The notes under the pieces were generated by a model. It worked only from the letters and a program-made list of their open reading frames with translations. It was not told where the DNA came from and ran no database searches. This document shows positions 1 to 5,886 of a DNA stretch of 10,611 nucleotides, one piece after another; positions within the stretch are counted from its first letter, which is position 1, and each line of letters begins with the position of its first letter. The DNA is taken from NCBI GenBank assembly GCA_031259515.1, contig JAIRLK010000202.1, forward strand, positions 1 through 10,611. The letters run 5' to 3'. A program made the position numbers and the translations under genes. Origin of the DNA: Treponema sp. Its GTDB lineage: Bacteria > Spirochaetota > Spirochaetia > Treponematales > Breznakiellaceae.

Positions 1-93
1 ATCGATATAAGTATTCAGCCGTTCGAGAGGGTCCCCGGGTTTACTCAGCTCTTTGAGCCGGTCATGTTCATCAAAAAATCCATGCTGTTTCAT
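1..93 (-). CDS. IS5-family transposase, N-terminus only (cut by left edge)
   Basis: Reading the minus strand from the ATG at 93-91 gives 31 open codons to the window edge, beginning MKQHGFFDEHDRLKELSK and continuing through PGDPLERLNTYID. A short N-terminus with FFD..DRL.ELS..GDPLE.LN..ID is typical of one large group of IS5-family DDE transposases, whose catalytic core lies further downstream and outside this window. No strong ribosome binding site precedes the ATG. The rest of the element would extend leftwards, and its 5' terminus should lie a few tens of bases to the right of the start codon. Whether the gene is intact cannot be judged here. The family call rests on recognising this N-terminal pattern. 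Confidence 0.7.
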   Translation of the reverse strand, partial: MKQHGFFDEHDRLKELSKPGDPLERLNTYID

Positions 94-130
94 GAGTTAA
101 TCATATCACAATTCCCGCCAGTTTTGAAGA

Positions 131-147
131 GTTTCCAGAGGTGCCCT
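131..147 (-). repeat. Candidate terminal inverted repeat of the IS5-family element
   Basis: On the minus strand this reads AGGGCACCTCTGGAAAC, starting 54 bases upstream of the transposase start. The placement and the GGGCACCTC-type start are as expected for the 5' terminus of an IS5-like element. The partner repeat and any target duplication lie outside the window, so the boundary is inferred from position and resemblance only. Confidence 0.3.
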
Positions 148-511
148 GAAGTAATACGCATTACCGGCGTTTAGCGAAACACCGTAAAGCGTGGAATAAA
201 CGAACTGAAAAGCGGAGTAATGTTTGATGGGAGGGTGCGTAAAAGCGCCGGATTACCGGTATATCGTGTAAACGCATATATTCACGGGGCGTTAATACTG
301 ATCCTCCGTGGGGTTATAAAATATTTCTCTGCAACGCAAGGTGTTAGACGGCCTTTCGCGGTGAAGGCGTAAATATTTTGCCGTATCCTTGCGGCTTAAA
401 AAGAAACGTTTGAAACACATCGCCTTTTTTCCTTACGGGCAAGACGACGTTTTACAAAAATCCAAGGAAAAGGAACAGACACATAGGGTTTGCGTCCCCG
501 ATGACCGCGTT
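148..511. other. Gene-poor gap between the IS5 end and ktrA
   Basis: I see no convincing intact gene here. On the minus strand, 252-109 is open for 48 codons, and the tail of that run crosses the candidate IS end, so the stretch to its right may be a remnant of a gene cut by the insertion. Small hairpins are visible, for example GCCTT/AAGGC at 351-355/364-368 and GCCG/CGGC at 380-383/392-395. None is followed by a T-run in the direction of ktrA transcription, so I do not call a terminator for the ktr operon. Confidence 0.5.
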
Positions 512-1225
512 TCATCGAGAATCTTTTCGCCTTATAAATTGCATAAATTTTTCAATAAGGCGGTTATGTCTGTCTTCTTTAGGCGCGACGATCGCGAATT
601 TGTTTAAATCTTCATCATTGCCCGAAAAAAGGCCGATGTCGTTCCTGTTAAACACATAACTCGCCGGACACATCGCGTATTCCCCGTTTTGGTCGCGAAT
701 GGAAACCAGATTCAGGCGGTATTTTTCCCGCAATTTCGATTCGGCAAGTGTTTTGCCTATCAGAAAATCCGGAATTTTTAGTTCCGCGATGCTCAATTTG
801 CCGCTCACCGGCATATAATTTAACAAGGTTGAAGAGAATAGCAGCGGCGTTATACGTTTCGCCGCCTCTTTGTTCGGCAAGACAACCTTTGTCGCGCCAA
901 CCAGCGTGAGAATTTCTGCCAGCGTTTCAGAGTCCGCTTTTACGATAATGGCGGGGATGTTCAGTTTGGCGCAATAGCTGGCCGCCAAAATAGCCGCCTC
1001 GGTGCCCATGTCTATAATAACGGCATCAATGGTTTCCGGCAGTATTTTACGCAGATTTTCCACGTTCAGAACGTCCATCACTACCGAATTGGGAGACAGG
1101 TCCCGGTAAGCGTCGACAGCCTCTTTGTTCCGGTCGATAATAAACACATCGACGTCAAGGCTCAAAAGCTCTTCCAAAATGCTTTTGCCGAAATGCCCCA
1201 GTCCCACTATTGCGATTTGTTTCAT
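512..1225 (-). CDS. ktrA: Potassium uptake regulatory subunit KtrA (TrkA family, single RCK unit)
   Basis: This 237-residue cytoplasmic protein is the nucleotide-binding gating subunit of a Ktr potassium transporter. Residues 1 to about 120 form an RCK_N Rossmann fold: the strand MKQIAIVGLGHFG carries GxGxxG at residues 8-13, and Asp31 at the end of the second strand (FIIDRNKE) is placed to contact the ribose of NAD(H)/ATP. Residues about 140-215 fit an RCK_C domain, with the pattern L.IAELKIPDFLIGKTLAES typical of its start. The length fits KtrA (about 220-240), not the two-unit TrkA (about 450). The ATG is preceded by a strong AGGAGGAG ribosome binding site at 1228-1235. It lies 12 bases after the ktrB stop, so the two are almost certainly co-transcribed, with ktrB first. 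The C-terminal tail, IEKFMQFIRRKDSR, is basic. Confidence 0.93.
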   Translation of the reverse strand: MKQIAIVGLGHFGKSILEELLSLDVDVFIIDRNKEAVDAYRDLSPNSVVMDVLNVENLRKILPETIDAVIIDMGTEAAILAASYCAKLNIPAIIVKADSETLAEILTLVGATKVVLPNKEAAKRITPLLFSSTLLNYMPVSGKLSIAELKIPDFLIGKTLAESKLREKYRLNLVSIRDQNGEYAMCPASYVFNRNDIGLFSGNDEDLNKFAIVAPKEDRHNRLIEKFMQFIRRKDSR

Positions 1226-1237
1226 AACTCCTCCTGA

Positions 1238-2560
1238 TTATTCCATCAACAATGTTCCCTTTGGATATGTTATGTCGGGGTTGGTACGGGTCAGATGCGG
1301 GAAAGCCAGCGCTATAAGCCCCACACGGCCCGCAAACATGGCGCCAATGACTATCCATTTTCCGGCTGTGGACAAGTCGCCCGTAATGCCGAGGCTCAAC
1401 CCCACGGTGCCGAACCCGGAAAATACCTCAAAGGCTATCGAGCCAAACGTTTTCCCCGTAGAACGCTCGGCCACGGTGAGCGCAATTATGAATGTAAAGA
1501 GCAGTATCAGCGCCTTAAATGTATAAACGACCGCCTTGTTGACCGATTCGCCTGTGAGCCTCCGCCGGAAAACCTTGATGTCCCCGGCTTTATCCGAAGG
1601 ACAGAAAAGAAAGGCTAGAAGCACGAAAACCGTTGTTATCTTGATGCCGCCCGCGATGGATCCCGGCGCGCCGCCTATGAACATCAGGATGGCGGTCAGC
1701 AGTTTTGAGGGTTGGGTCAAGCCGTTTTGAGGCACGACATCAAAGCCGCCGCTACGGGTGTTCACGGCTTGGAAGACCGCGTTTACAATGGCGTCGGGGG
1801 TTGACATGGCGCTGAAAAGCCGCGTTCTTTCAAATGCAATGAAAAAAAGCGAACCCGCCACGACTATGAGTACGCTCATGGCGAGGATGACCGCGCTGTG
1901 GTACTGGAGCCGCCGCGTTTTTCCGCTGATGAAGCGCAGTACATCGTGTATAACCAGAAAGCCGACGCCGCCCAGAAAGATGAGCGCCATCAGCACTATG
2001 ACGATCGGCATATCGCCGGAAAACCGCTCCAATCCGCCGGAAAAGACTGAGATCCCGGTGTTGCAGAATGCGGAAACCGAATGAAAAACGCCCATAAAGA
2101 GCCAGTCTCGTACCCCGCTGTCCCTGAACAGCAGCGAGAGCGCGATCGCGCCTGCGGCTTCTATGGAAAGGGTGAATGTTATTATGTTCCGCACTATGTT
2201 GCGGGGGCGGTATTCGATCCCGTCAAGGTAGAAGCCCTGTATGGTCGTGCGCCTGTTCAAGCCCAGCCGGTTGCCCGAAATGGTAAGAATAAGCGCGCTG
2301 AAGCTGACGATGCCTAGTCCGCCCGTTTGTATGAGCAGGAGGATGATTATCTGTCCGGCTCTGCTGAAATCCGCCATGTCAACGGTACCGAGTCCCGCCA
2401 CGCACACCGCCGAGGATGCGGTAAACACGGCATCCGTAAAGCGCAACGCCCCGCCGCCCGCCCACATACCCGGAAACAGCAGCGCCGCGCTTCCCAGAGA
2501 AATGGCAATGATAAAAAACGCCAGCAGGTAGAAGGCGTTGGATCTTTCAAAAACCGTCAT
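1238..2560 (-). CDS. ktrB: Potassium uptake membrane subunit KtrB (TrkH/KtrB family)
   Basis: This 440-residue inner-membrane protein is the ion-translocating subunit of a Ktr system, which imports K+ and in several bacteria depends on Na+. All four pore-loop signatures of the TrkH/KtrB fold are visible: VCVAGL (residues 52-57), FCNTGI (165-170), NTRSGG (267-272) and GTVGL (384-388). Each supplies the selectivity-filter Gly. GGAPGSIAGGIK (297-308) is the conserved segment after the third pore loop, linked to the intramembrane gating loop. Hydrophobic helices fill most of the chain from residue 10 onward. The length is usual for KtrB and shorter than TrkH (about 480). The ATG at 2560 has only a weak purine-rich leader, unlike ktrA. 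It leads the ktrB-ktrA operon. The leader holds a hairpin, but I cannot place a promoter with confidence. Confidence 0.93.
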   Translation of the reverse strand: MTVFERSNAFYLLAFFIIAISLGSAALLFPGMWAGGGALRFTDAVFTASSAVCVAGLGTVDMADFSRAGQIIILLLIQTGGLGIVSFSALILTISGNRLGLNRRTTIQGFYLDGIEYRPRNIVRNIITFTLSIEAAGAIALSLLFRDSGVRDWLFMGVFHSVSAFCNTGISVFSGGLERFSGDMPIVIVLMALIFLGGVGFLVIHDVLRFISGKTRRLQYHSAVILAMSVLIVVAGSLFFIAFERTRLFSAMSTPDAIVNAVFQAVNTRSGGFDVVPQNGLTQPSKLLTAILMFIGGAPGSIAGGIKITTVFVLLAFLFCPSDKAGDIKVFRRRLTGESVNKAVVYTFKALILLFTFIIALTVAERSTGKTFGSIAFEVFSGFGTVGLSLGITGDLSTAGKWIVIGAMFAGRVGLIALAFPHLTRTNPDITYPKGTLLME

Positions 2561-2610
2561 TGTTTCTCGCTTTTCCCGATGTCCCGGCTATGCTATGGTA
2601 TACTCTTTTT

Positions 2611-2636
2611 TTGACGGAAACGCCGTGTTTCGTCAA
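2611..2636 (-). promoter_or_regulatory. Stem-loop in the ktrB leader
   Basis: TTGAC (2611-2615) pairs with GTCAA (2632-2636) and GAAAC (2617-2621) pairs with GTTTC (2627-2631). This gives ten base pairs with G2616 bulged and the five-base loop GCCGT. It lies 51 bases upstream of the ktrB start. The T-run is on the wrong side for a terminator of minus-strand transcripts. It could be a regulator site or an RNA leader structure; the function is unknown. Confidence 0.4.
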
Positions 2637-2658
2637 GCGGGGAAACCTTCCGCGTTAG

Positions 2659-2680
2659 CCCGCCGGCGCCCGCCAGCGGG
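2659..2680. repeat. GC-rich imperfect palindrome (REP-like)
   Basis: CCCGC (2659-2663) pairs with GCGGG (2676-2680). After one C/A mismatch, GGC (2665-2667) pairs with GCC (2672-2674), leaving the loop GCCC. It lies eight bases outside the inferred left end of the IS1595-type element. Short GC palindromes of this kind are frequent insertion targets. No T-run follows on either strand, so it is not a classical terminator. No second copy was found in this window. Confidence 0.35.
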
Positions 2681-2688
2681 TTGAAAGG

Positions 2689-3589
2689 CAGGTGGAGGTT
2701 TTGGTTTCCATGAAAGCCTCTCCTAAAATATGTCCGCGAATTGATGATAAAATTAGGCAAGATATTTATAGGATTGTGTATAAATGACAAAGCATGGCCC
2801 ATAGGAGAAATATTGTATGAATGCCGGAAATGCGGGCTAAAGGCTTCAGTAATAGCAGGCACTATATTTCAAGATACCCGGAAAGCCGCTTAAGAGATGG
2901 TTTACGGCGATGTGGTGGATTACTACGCAAAAGTACGGGGTGGGCGCGGAAGGTTTGAAGCAGATATAGGGCCTGAAAAGCTATCAAACAGCGTGGACGT
3001 GGTTGCACAAAACAAGGCAAGTCATGGTTGGGCCCGGTCGGGGTGGGCTGTCAGGGGTCGTTGAGGTCGATGAAACCTGCCTTGGAGGGTCCGAAAGCGG
3101 GGGAAACCGTGGAGGGGGGACGGGAAACAAGGCGCTGGTCGTGATAGCGGTGGGATGCGAAGGGAAACGGCTCGGAGGTGTCAGGATGCCGGTCATAACG
3201 AATGCCTCGTGGGAATCTCTGGGGGTATTCATCGGTGAAAACATATCGAAAGGCAGCACCATACTAACGGACGGCTGGCCGGCCTATGCAAAATTGGAAG
3301 CGGAGGGATACCGCCATGAGTTCTATAACCAAAACGAGGCGACACAAGGCGAAGAAACACTCCCCCAGGTGTATCTTGTGGTGTCCTTGCTGAAACGCTG
3401 GCTGTTAGGCATCCGCCAAGGGGCGGTGCAGCCAAAACATTTGCAGGGGTATCTGGAAGAATACACATTCAGATTCAACCGTAAGAATTCGGCCCAAAGA
3501 GGCTTGCTTTTTTATCGGTTGCTTGGAAACGCTATACTGATCGAACCTTTGACTTACAGAAAACTTGTAGAAGGATAATCCTCAACCTG
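2689..3589 (+). mobile_element. Decayed IS1595-family insertion sequence
   Basis: A remnant IS1595-type transposase is flanked by matching ends. CAGGTGGAGGTTT at 2689-2701 matches the reverse complement of 3577-3589 (CAGGTTGAGGATT) at 11 of 13 bases. The resulting span of about 900 bp is normal for this family. The flanking eight bases (2681-2688 and 3590-3597) do not match each other, so either the target duplication has decayed or the true ends lie slightly further out. Similarity may extend outward, since TTGA, AAGG and CAGG occur in the same order on both sides with small gaps. The transposase carries several lesions, so the copy cannot move by itself. Confidence 0.6.
2777..3578 (+). pseudogene. 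IS1595-family transposase pseudogene (frameshift plus amber codon)
   Basis: The reading starts in a degraded zinc ribbon. Cys at 2777 has lost its pair partner (reading CIND), but the second knuckle ECRKCG (Cys at 2822 and 2831) remains, followed by AGTIFQDTRK. A one-base insertion near 2882-2886 shifts the frame, leading to TAA at 2891. The correct protein continues in the next frame (PLKRWFTAMWWITTQKYG) until an in-frame TAG at 2967-2969, where relatives have Leu. The remaining open stretch, 3003-3578, begins inside the conserved TAWTWLHK.RQ segment. It shows the DDE core: Asp of VEVDE (codon at 3069), Asp of LTDGWPAY (codon at 3270), LLKRWLLG and the acidic YLEEYTFRFNRK. The position before LKRWL that is usually Asn appears to be Leu, possibly a further lesion. 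The N-terminal 40 or so residues are not recognisable. Confidence 0.85.
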
Positions 3590-3650
3590 TAACCTTACTC
3601 AAGTGGATAGCCAGTAAAGTCTTTATATAACAATAAGTTATGCCAAAATT

Positions 3651-3676
3651 ATAGACTACCTAATTAGGGTGTCTAT
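3651..3676. repeat. 26-bp near-perfect palindrome
   Basis: ATAGAC (3651-3656) pairs with GTCTAT (3671-3676), and the centre CCTAATTAGG (3659-3668) is itself a perfect palindrome. Only two base pairs between the arms mismatch. The outer hexamer recurs as ATAGAC at 3775-3780 and GTCTAT at 3943-3948, so the motif appears four times in alternating orientation. Size and symmetry would suit a dimeric DNA-binding protein, or it may be an arm of a larger RNA fold. Confidence 0.5.
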
Positions 3677-3716
3677 TGATTCTTGCTATTTCTATATACC
3701 ACAAGGAATTAAGAAT

Positions 3717-3806
3717 ATGAGCACCCTAAAACGAGCGGAGTTAGGGTTTAATTGTGGCTTGGCATTTTTTTATCATAGACATATTGACATTCTTTGGAAA
3801 GTATAG
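3717..3806 (+). CDS. Possible 29-residue small protein or leader peptide
   Basis: An ATG at 3717 opens 29 codons ending in TAG (3804-3806). It is preceded at eight bases by AAGGAA (3703-3708), a good ribosome binding site. The peptide begins MSTLKRAELGFNCG, has the hydrophobic patch LAFFY and ends in HRHIDILWKV. I recognise no family. The binding site lies in the 3' arm of the ATTCTTG/CAAGGAAT hairpin (3679-3709), so folding would mask it. The first codons overlap the ACCCTAA/TTAGGGT hairpin. Type I toxin-like and leader-peptide roles are both conceivable. A chance ORF in AT-rich DNA is at least as likely. Confidence 0.2.
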   Translation: MSTLKRAELGFNCGLAFFYHRHIDILWKV

Positions 3807-3812
3807 ATAAAT
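3784..3812 (+). promoter_or_regulatory. Weak promoter-like sequence
   Basis: A perfect TTGACA at 3784-3789 is followed after 17-18 bases by AT-rich sequence (ATAAAT at 3807 or TAAATT at 3808) that matches the -10 consensus only moderately. If active it would transcribe the second half of the stem-loop island towards tRNA-Glu. Confidence 0.25.
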
Positions 3813-3871
3813 TACGATATAGCGTAATTCCTTATGGGATCGCTATTTACTGGTGCTATAAGGAAGTGCCA

Positions 3872-3929
3872 TTCCCAGGGAAATGAGGCTCTGGAGTTGC
3901 TTGTGGGGATTCGAATCCTCCTTGGGGAA
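3872..3929 (+). pseudogene. tRNA-like relic (3' half of a tRNA, anticodon region lost)
   Basis: The segment 3905-3921 looks like a T-arm: GGGGA, the seven-base loop TTCGAAT, then CCTCC, with one A/C mismatch at the loop-closing pair and one G-T pair. It is followed by an acceptor-like TTGGGGA (3922-3928) and A. That strand can pair over all seven positions, two of them wobble, with TTCCCAG at 3872-3878. The whole is only about 58 bases, too short for a functional tRNA, and no anticodon arm is evident. The 3' part resembles the 3' half of the tRNA-Glu that follows, so a decayed duplicate is the simplest reading. Confidence 0.3.
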
Positions 3930-4001
3930 ATTGAGGGGTTATGTCTATTTATGAAAGTCGAAAGGCTCCTTTTAACCGGATGTCGTTAGTTTATTGTAAC
4001 C

Positions 4002-4073
4002 GGCCCCTTCGTCTATTGGTTAGGACATGAGATTCTCAATCTTAAAAGAGGGGTTCAATTCCCCTAGGGGCTA
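4002..4073 (+). tRNA. tRNA-Glu, anticodon CTC
   Basis: The full cloverleaf can be drawn. The acceptor stem pairs GGCCCCT (4002-4008) with AGGGGCT (4066-4072), with a G-T first pair, and A4073 is the discriminator. The D-arm has GTCT with GGAC and the conserved GG in the loop. The anticodon stem TGAGA/TCTTA encloses the loop TTCTCAA with CTC at 4035-4037, which reads GAG codons. The T-arm pairs AGGGG with CCCCT around TTCAATT. The GTCTA..GGTTAGGAC block is typical of bacterial tRNA-Glu. CCA is not encoded, so it must be added after transcription. No clear terminator follows, and the next gene is about 100 bases downstream on the same strand. Confidence 0.95.
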
Positions 4074-4176
4074 TTGTGAGAATAAGGTAAAAATATGAGT
4101 GTCGAGATGTTTTCTTAAAAGGAATTGCGATTTAGACCGGGTTTCGGTGGAGATAAGACCTAAAGGGAAAGATTAC

Positions 4177-5886
4177 ATGGATGGTGGCAGTACTTTTGAG
4201 CAGTTGGTCCGGGTTTTATCTCCCGGAGAACGGGAAAGCCTGTTGCAAAAGGTCAAGGATAAACTTACCCACGACCAGGAACCCCTATATGTAGATAAAG
4301 ATGATTCCGTTGTTGAGGTAGAGGTAGAGGAAGCGTATGCCCGGCTGCCGTGGTTTTATCATGTCGTTTTTTTTGTCCTCGGGTTTTTTTCCGCAAAACC
4401 TCCGTTTAAACTCTATCAGGATAGGGAACTCGCTAAATTGGGCCGGATTATCAACTCCCAGGCGCCGGGGTTTTACGATCATTCCAAAAGTTTGCTGCTC
4501 CCCGGGTTTTATGAGGAACTGATTAATTTAAAAAAGAGCTCCCGGTTTTTTTTTAACGCCCTGGGCGTCAGTGTCGGCCAGGACAAAGGGGCGTTTTTTG
4601 CCTTTTTGGGCTCCCTGGAAATGGAGGACATCCACAAGCGGCTGGTTCAGGAGACGGATCCGGTTACGGTTGCGGAACAAAATCCCGGAGTTTCCCCGAT
4701 GGAATTGCGCCGTATTGCCTCCCGGAAAATGGAAGATGTCATAGATTTGATAGATGAAAATCAGCGTACGGCCATGTACGCGAATATCCGGTCCCTGTAT
4801 TGCTTAAAGCAGCTTTCTTCTTTTGTTTTTGATCGGATGATCATGGCTTTTAGCACAGATCTCTCCGCAGGGGGAATGACCTGTTCGGTTTTATCTGTCA
4901 GGGGACTCCTGGTTAACCTGAACAACATTCTTTTTTCTCTGAGGGAAATCCCCTCAATGTCCCTGTTTGAGGCCCTTTTTGTTTTTATGCTTCAGGAAAA
5001 GGCAAAAAAACCGAGGTTTGATATCGAGGCGGAAACCCAGAAGTTCCTTGACAGGGCGGAATATTCCCTGGCGGCGATCAGGAAATTCAACCGGGCAACG
5101 CCCTTGACCCTTATTATCCGCTGTGCTTCCCGGGATCTGTCCCTGTCCCCGGCTTTGATAAGCGGCGGCGAGGATTGGCTTGTGGTGTATCGGGAATATT
5201 GGAAACAATCAATTAAAGACCAGTTTACCTGGTATCTGCGGGCGGCCCGCGCCCGGGAATTGCAAAAGTCCTTCCAGTCTTTTTTTACGGGCATCGACAT
5301 GGAACCCCTGGAAAATATGGAATCCGAGGCCAACCCCAACGGAATTCCGGTAAAAGAAGCCCTTAGTCTCTCGCTCCTCAGAACATATCATGCGGAAGTT
5401 TTTGCCAAGAATACCGCAGTCCTGAATACTATCCTGATTAATGGCGAATTCTATAACCGGGCGGATCGGCTTGAATTTTCCTCAAGTTATAGTGATTTGA
5501 ATCAGTTGGGAGAAGTTATCAACGACTTTGACTACCAGCTTTCTTCTTTGGGGGAATTTGGCTTGCGCTATGCGGCGACCCAGGAAGGACTGACCCTTCC
5601 CGCGCTTAAACGCCGGAAGATGCTGGGTATTGTTGACGAGGTTAACTATGCGGCGGTTCAAATCATCGAGAAGAGTAAAACCGCCCTTACCACCATGCTT
5701 GGCATCCTGAATGGAATCATAAAAGGCGATTCGATAAGTAAGTACAACACCCTGGTCAATTTCTCTACCTTGGCGGGACTGGGGTCCGTCTTTTCGGACA
5801 ACATATCCCTTGCGGCGCAAAACATTCAGACCGTCCTTATGCTCCTGGATGAAATCAGGTTCATGGATACGGAACAGCACGGATGA
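4177..5886 (+). CDS. Conserved spirochaete protein of unknown function (DUF5312-like)
   Basis: This 569-residue protein has no recognised function. I match it to the spirochaete family DUF5312 by its start, MDGGSTFEQLVRVLSPGERESLLQKV, and its general make-up; that is recall, not a search. Residues about 57-73 (LPWFYHVVFFVLGFF) form one hydrophobic, membrane-like segment. The rest is mostly helical and soluble in character, without an enzyme motif I know. I chose the ATG at 4177 because AAAGGGA (4162-4168) precedes it at good distance and because it restores the family-like N-terminus. The same frame is open further upstream to a GTG at 4099, but that extension is unlike the family. Its TGA overlaps the pgeF ATG by four bases, so the two are translationally coupled and probably form an operon with argS. 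Confidence 0.75.
   Translation: MDGGSTFEQLVRVLSPGERESLLQKVKDKLTHDQEPLYVDKDDSVVEVEVEEAYARLPWFYHVVFFVLGFFSAKPPFKLYQDRELAKLGRIINSQAPGFYDHSKSLLLPGFYEELINLKKSSRFFFNALGVSVGQDKGAFFAFLGSLEMEDIHKRLVQETDPVTVAEQNPGVSPMELRRIASRKMEDVIDLIDENQRTAMYANIRSLYCLKQLSSFVFDRMIMAFSTDLSAGGMTCSVLSVRGLLVNLNNILFSLREIPSMSLFEALFVFMLQEKAKKPRFDIEAETQKFLDRAEYSLAAIRKFNRATPLTLIIRCASRDLSLSPALISGGEDWLVVYREYWKQSIKDQFTWYLRAARARELQKSFQSFFTGIDMEPLENMESEANPNGIPVKEALSLSLLRTYHAEVFAKNTAVLNTILINGEFYNRADRLEFSSSYSDLNQLGEVINDFDYQLSSLGEFGLRYAATQEGLTLPALKRRKMLGIVDEVNYAAVQIIEKSKTALTTMLGILNGIIKGDSISKYNTLVNFSTLAGLGSVFSDNISLAAQNIQTVLMLLDEIRFMDTEQHG

Larger units (their letters stand above)
3597..4001. other. AT-rich, stem-loop-dense island (candidate structured RNA or non-autonomous element)
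   Basis: This stretch is visibly AT-richer than either flank and holds no recognisable protein family. Successive dyads run through it: ATAAC/GTTAT (3627-3641), a 26-base near-palindrome (3651-3676), ATTCTTG/CAAGGAAT (3679-3709, one bulge), ACCCTAA/TTAGGGT (3723-3747), AATTACG/CGTAATT (3810-3829) and CCTTAT/ATAAGG (3830-3863). Longer-range pairs also exist: ATGCCAA/TTGGCAT (3640-3646/3759-3765, followed by seven T) and ATAGACATA/TATGTCTAT (3775-3783/3940-3948). Some pairings exclude each other. It lies between a dead insertion sequence and tRNA-Glu. It could be a structured RNA, a MITE-like relic or scarred DNA; sequence alone does not decide. Confidence 0.4.

Noticed and set aside
389..607. 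72-codon plus-strand ORF
   Set aside because: It overlaps the 3' end of ktrA in antisense and has no plausible start signal or family features.
1125..2531. Several plus-strand open frames opposite ktrB and ktrA
   Set aside because: They are antisense shadows of two clearly recognised genes with all family motifs on the minus strand.
3834..3989. 51-codon ORF inside the AT-rich island
   Set aside because: No ribosome binding site precedes the ATG, a stop lies just upstream in frame, the ORF crosses several hairpins and the tRNA-like relic, and no family is recognisable.
3973..4003. Direct repeat TAACCGG flanking 3980-3996
   Set aside because: Only seven bases, and one copy is partly inside the tRNA acceptor, so it may be chance and not a target duplication.
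3941..4030. 29-codon ORF preceded by GAGGGG
   Set aside because: It runs into tRNA-Glu and ends within its anticodon stem, and the binding site is only two bases from the ATG, so it is most likely chance.
4099..4176. Upstream GTG start for the DUF5312-like gene
   Set aside because: The extra 26 residues do not resemble the family N-terminus, and the ATG at 4177 has a well-placed AAAGGGA.
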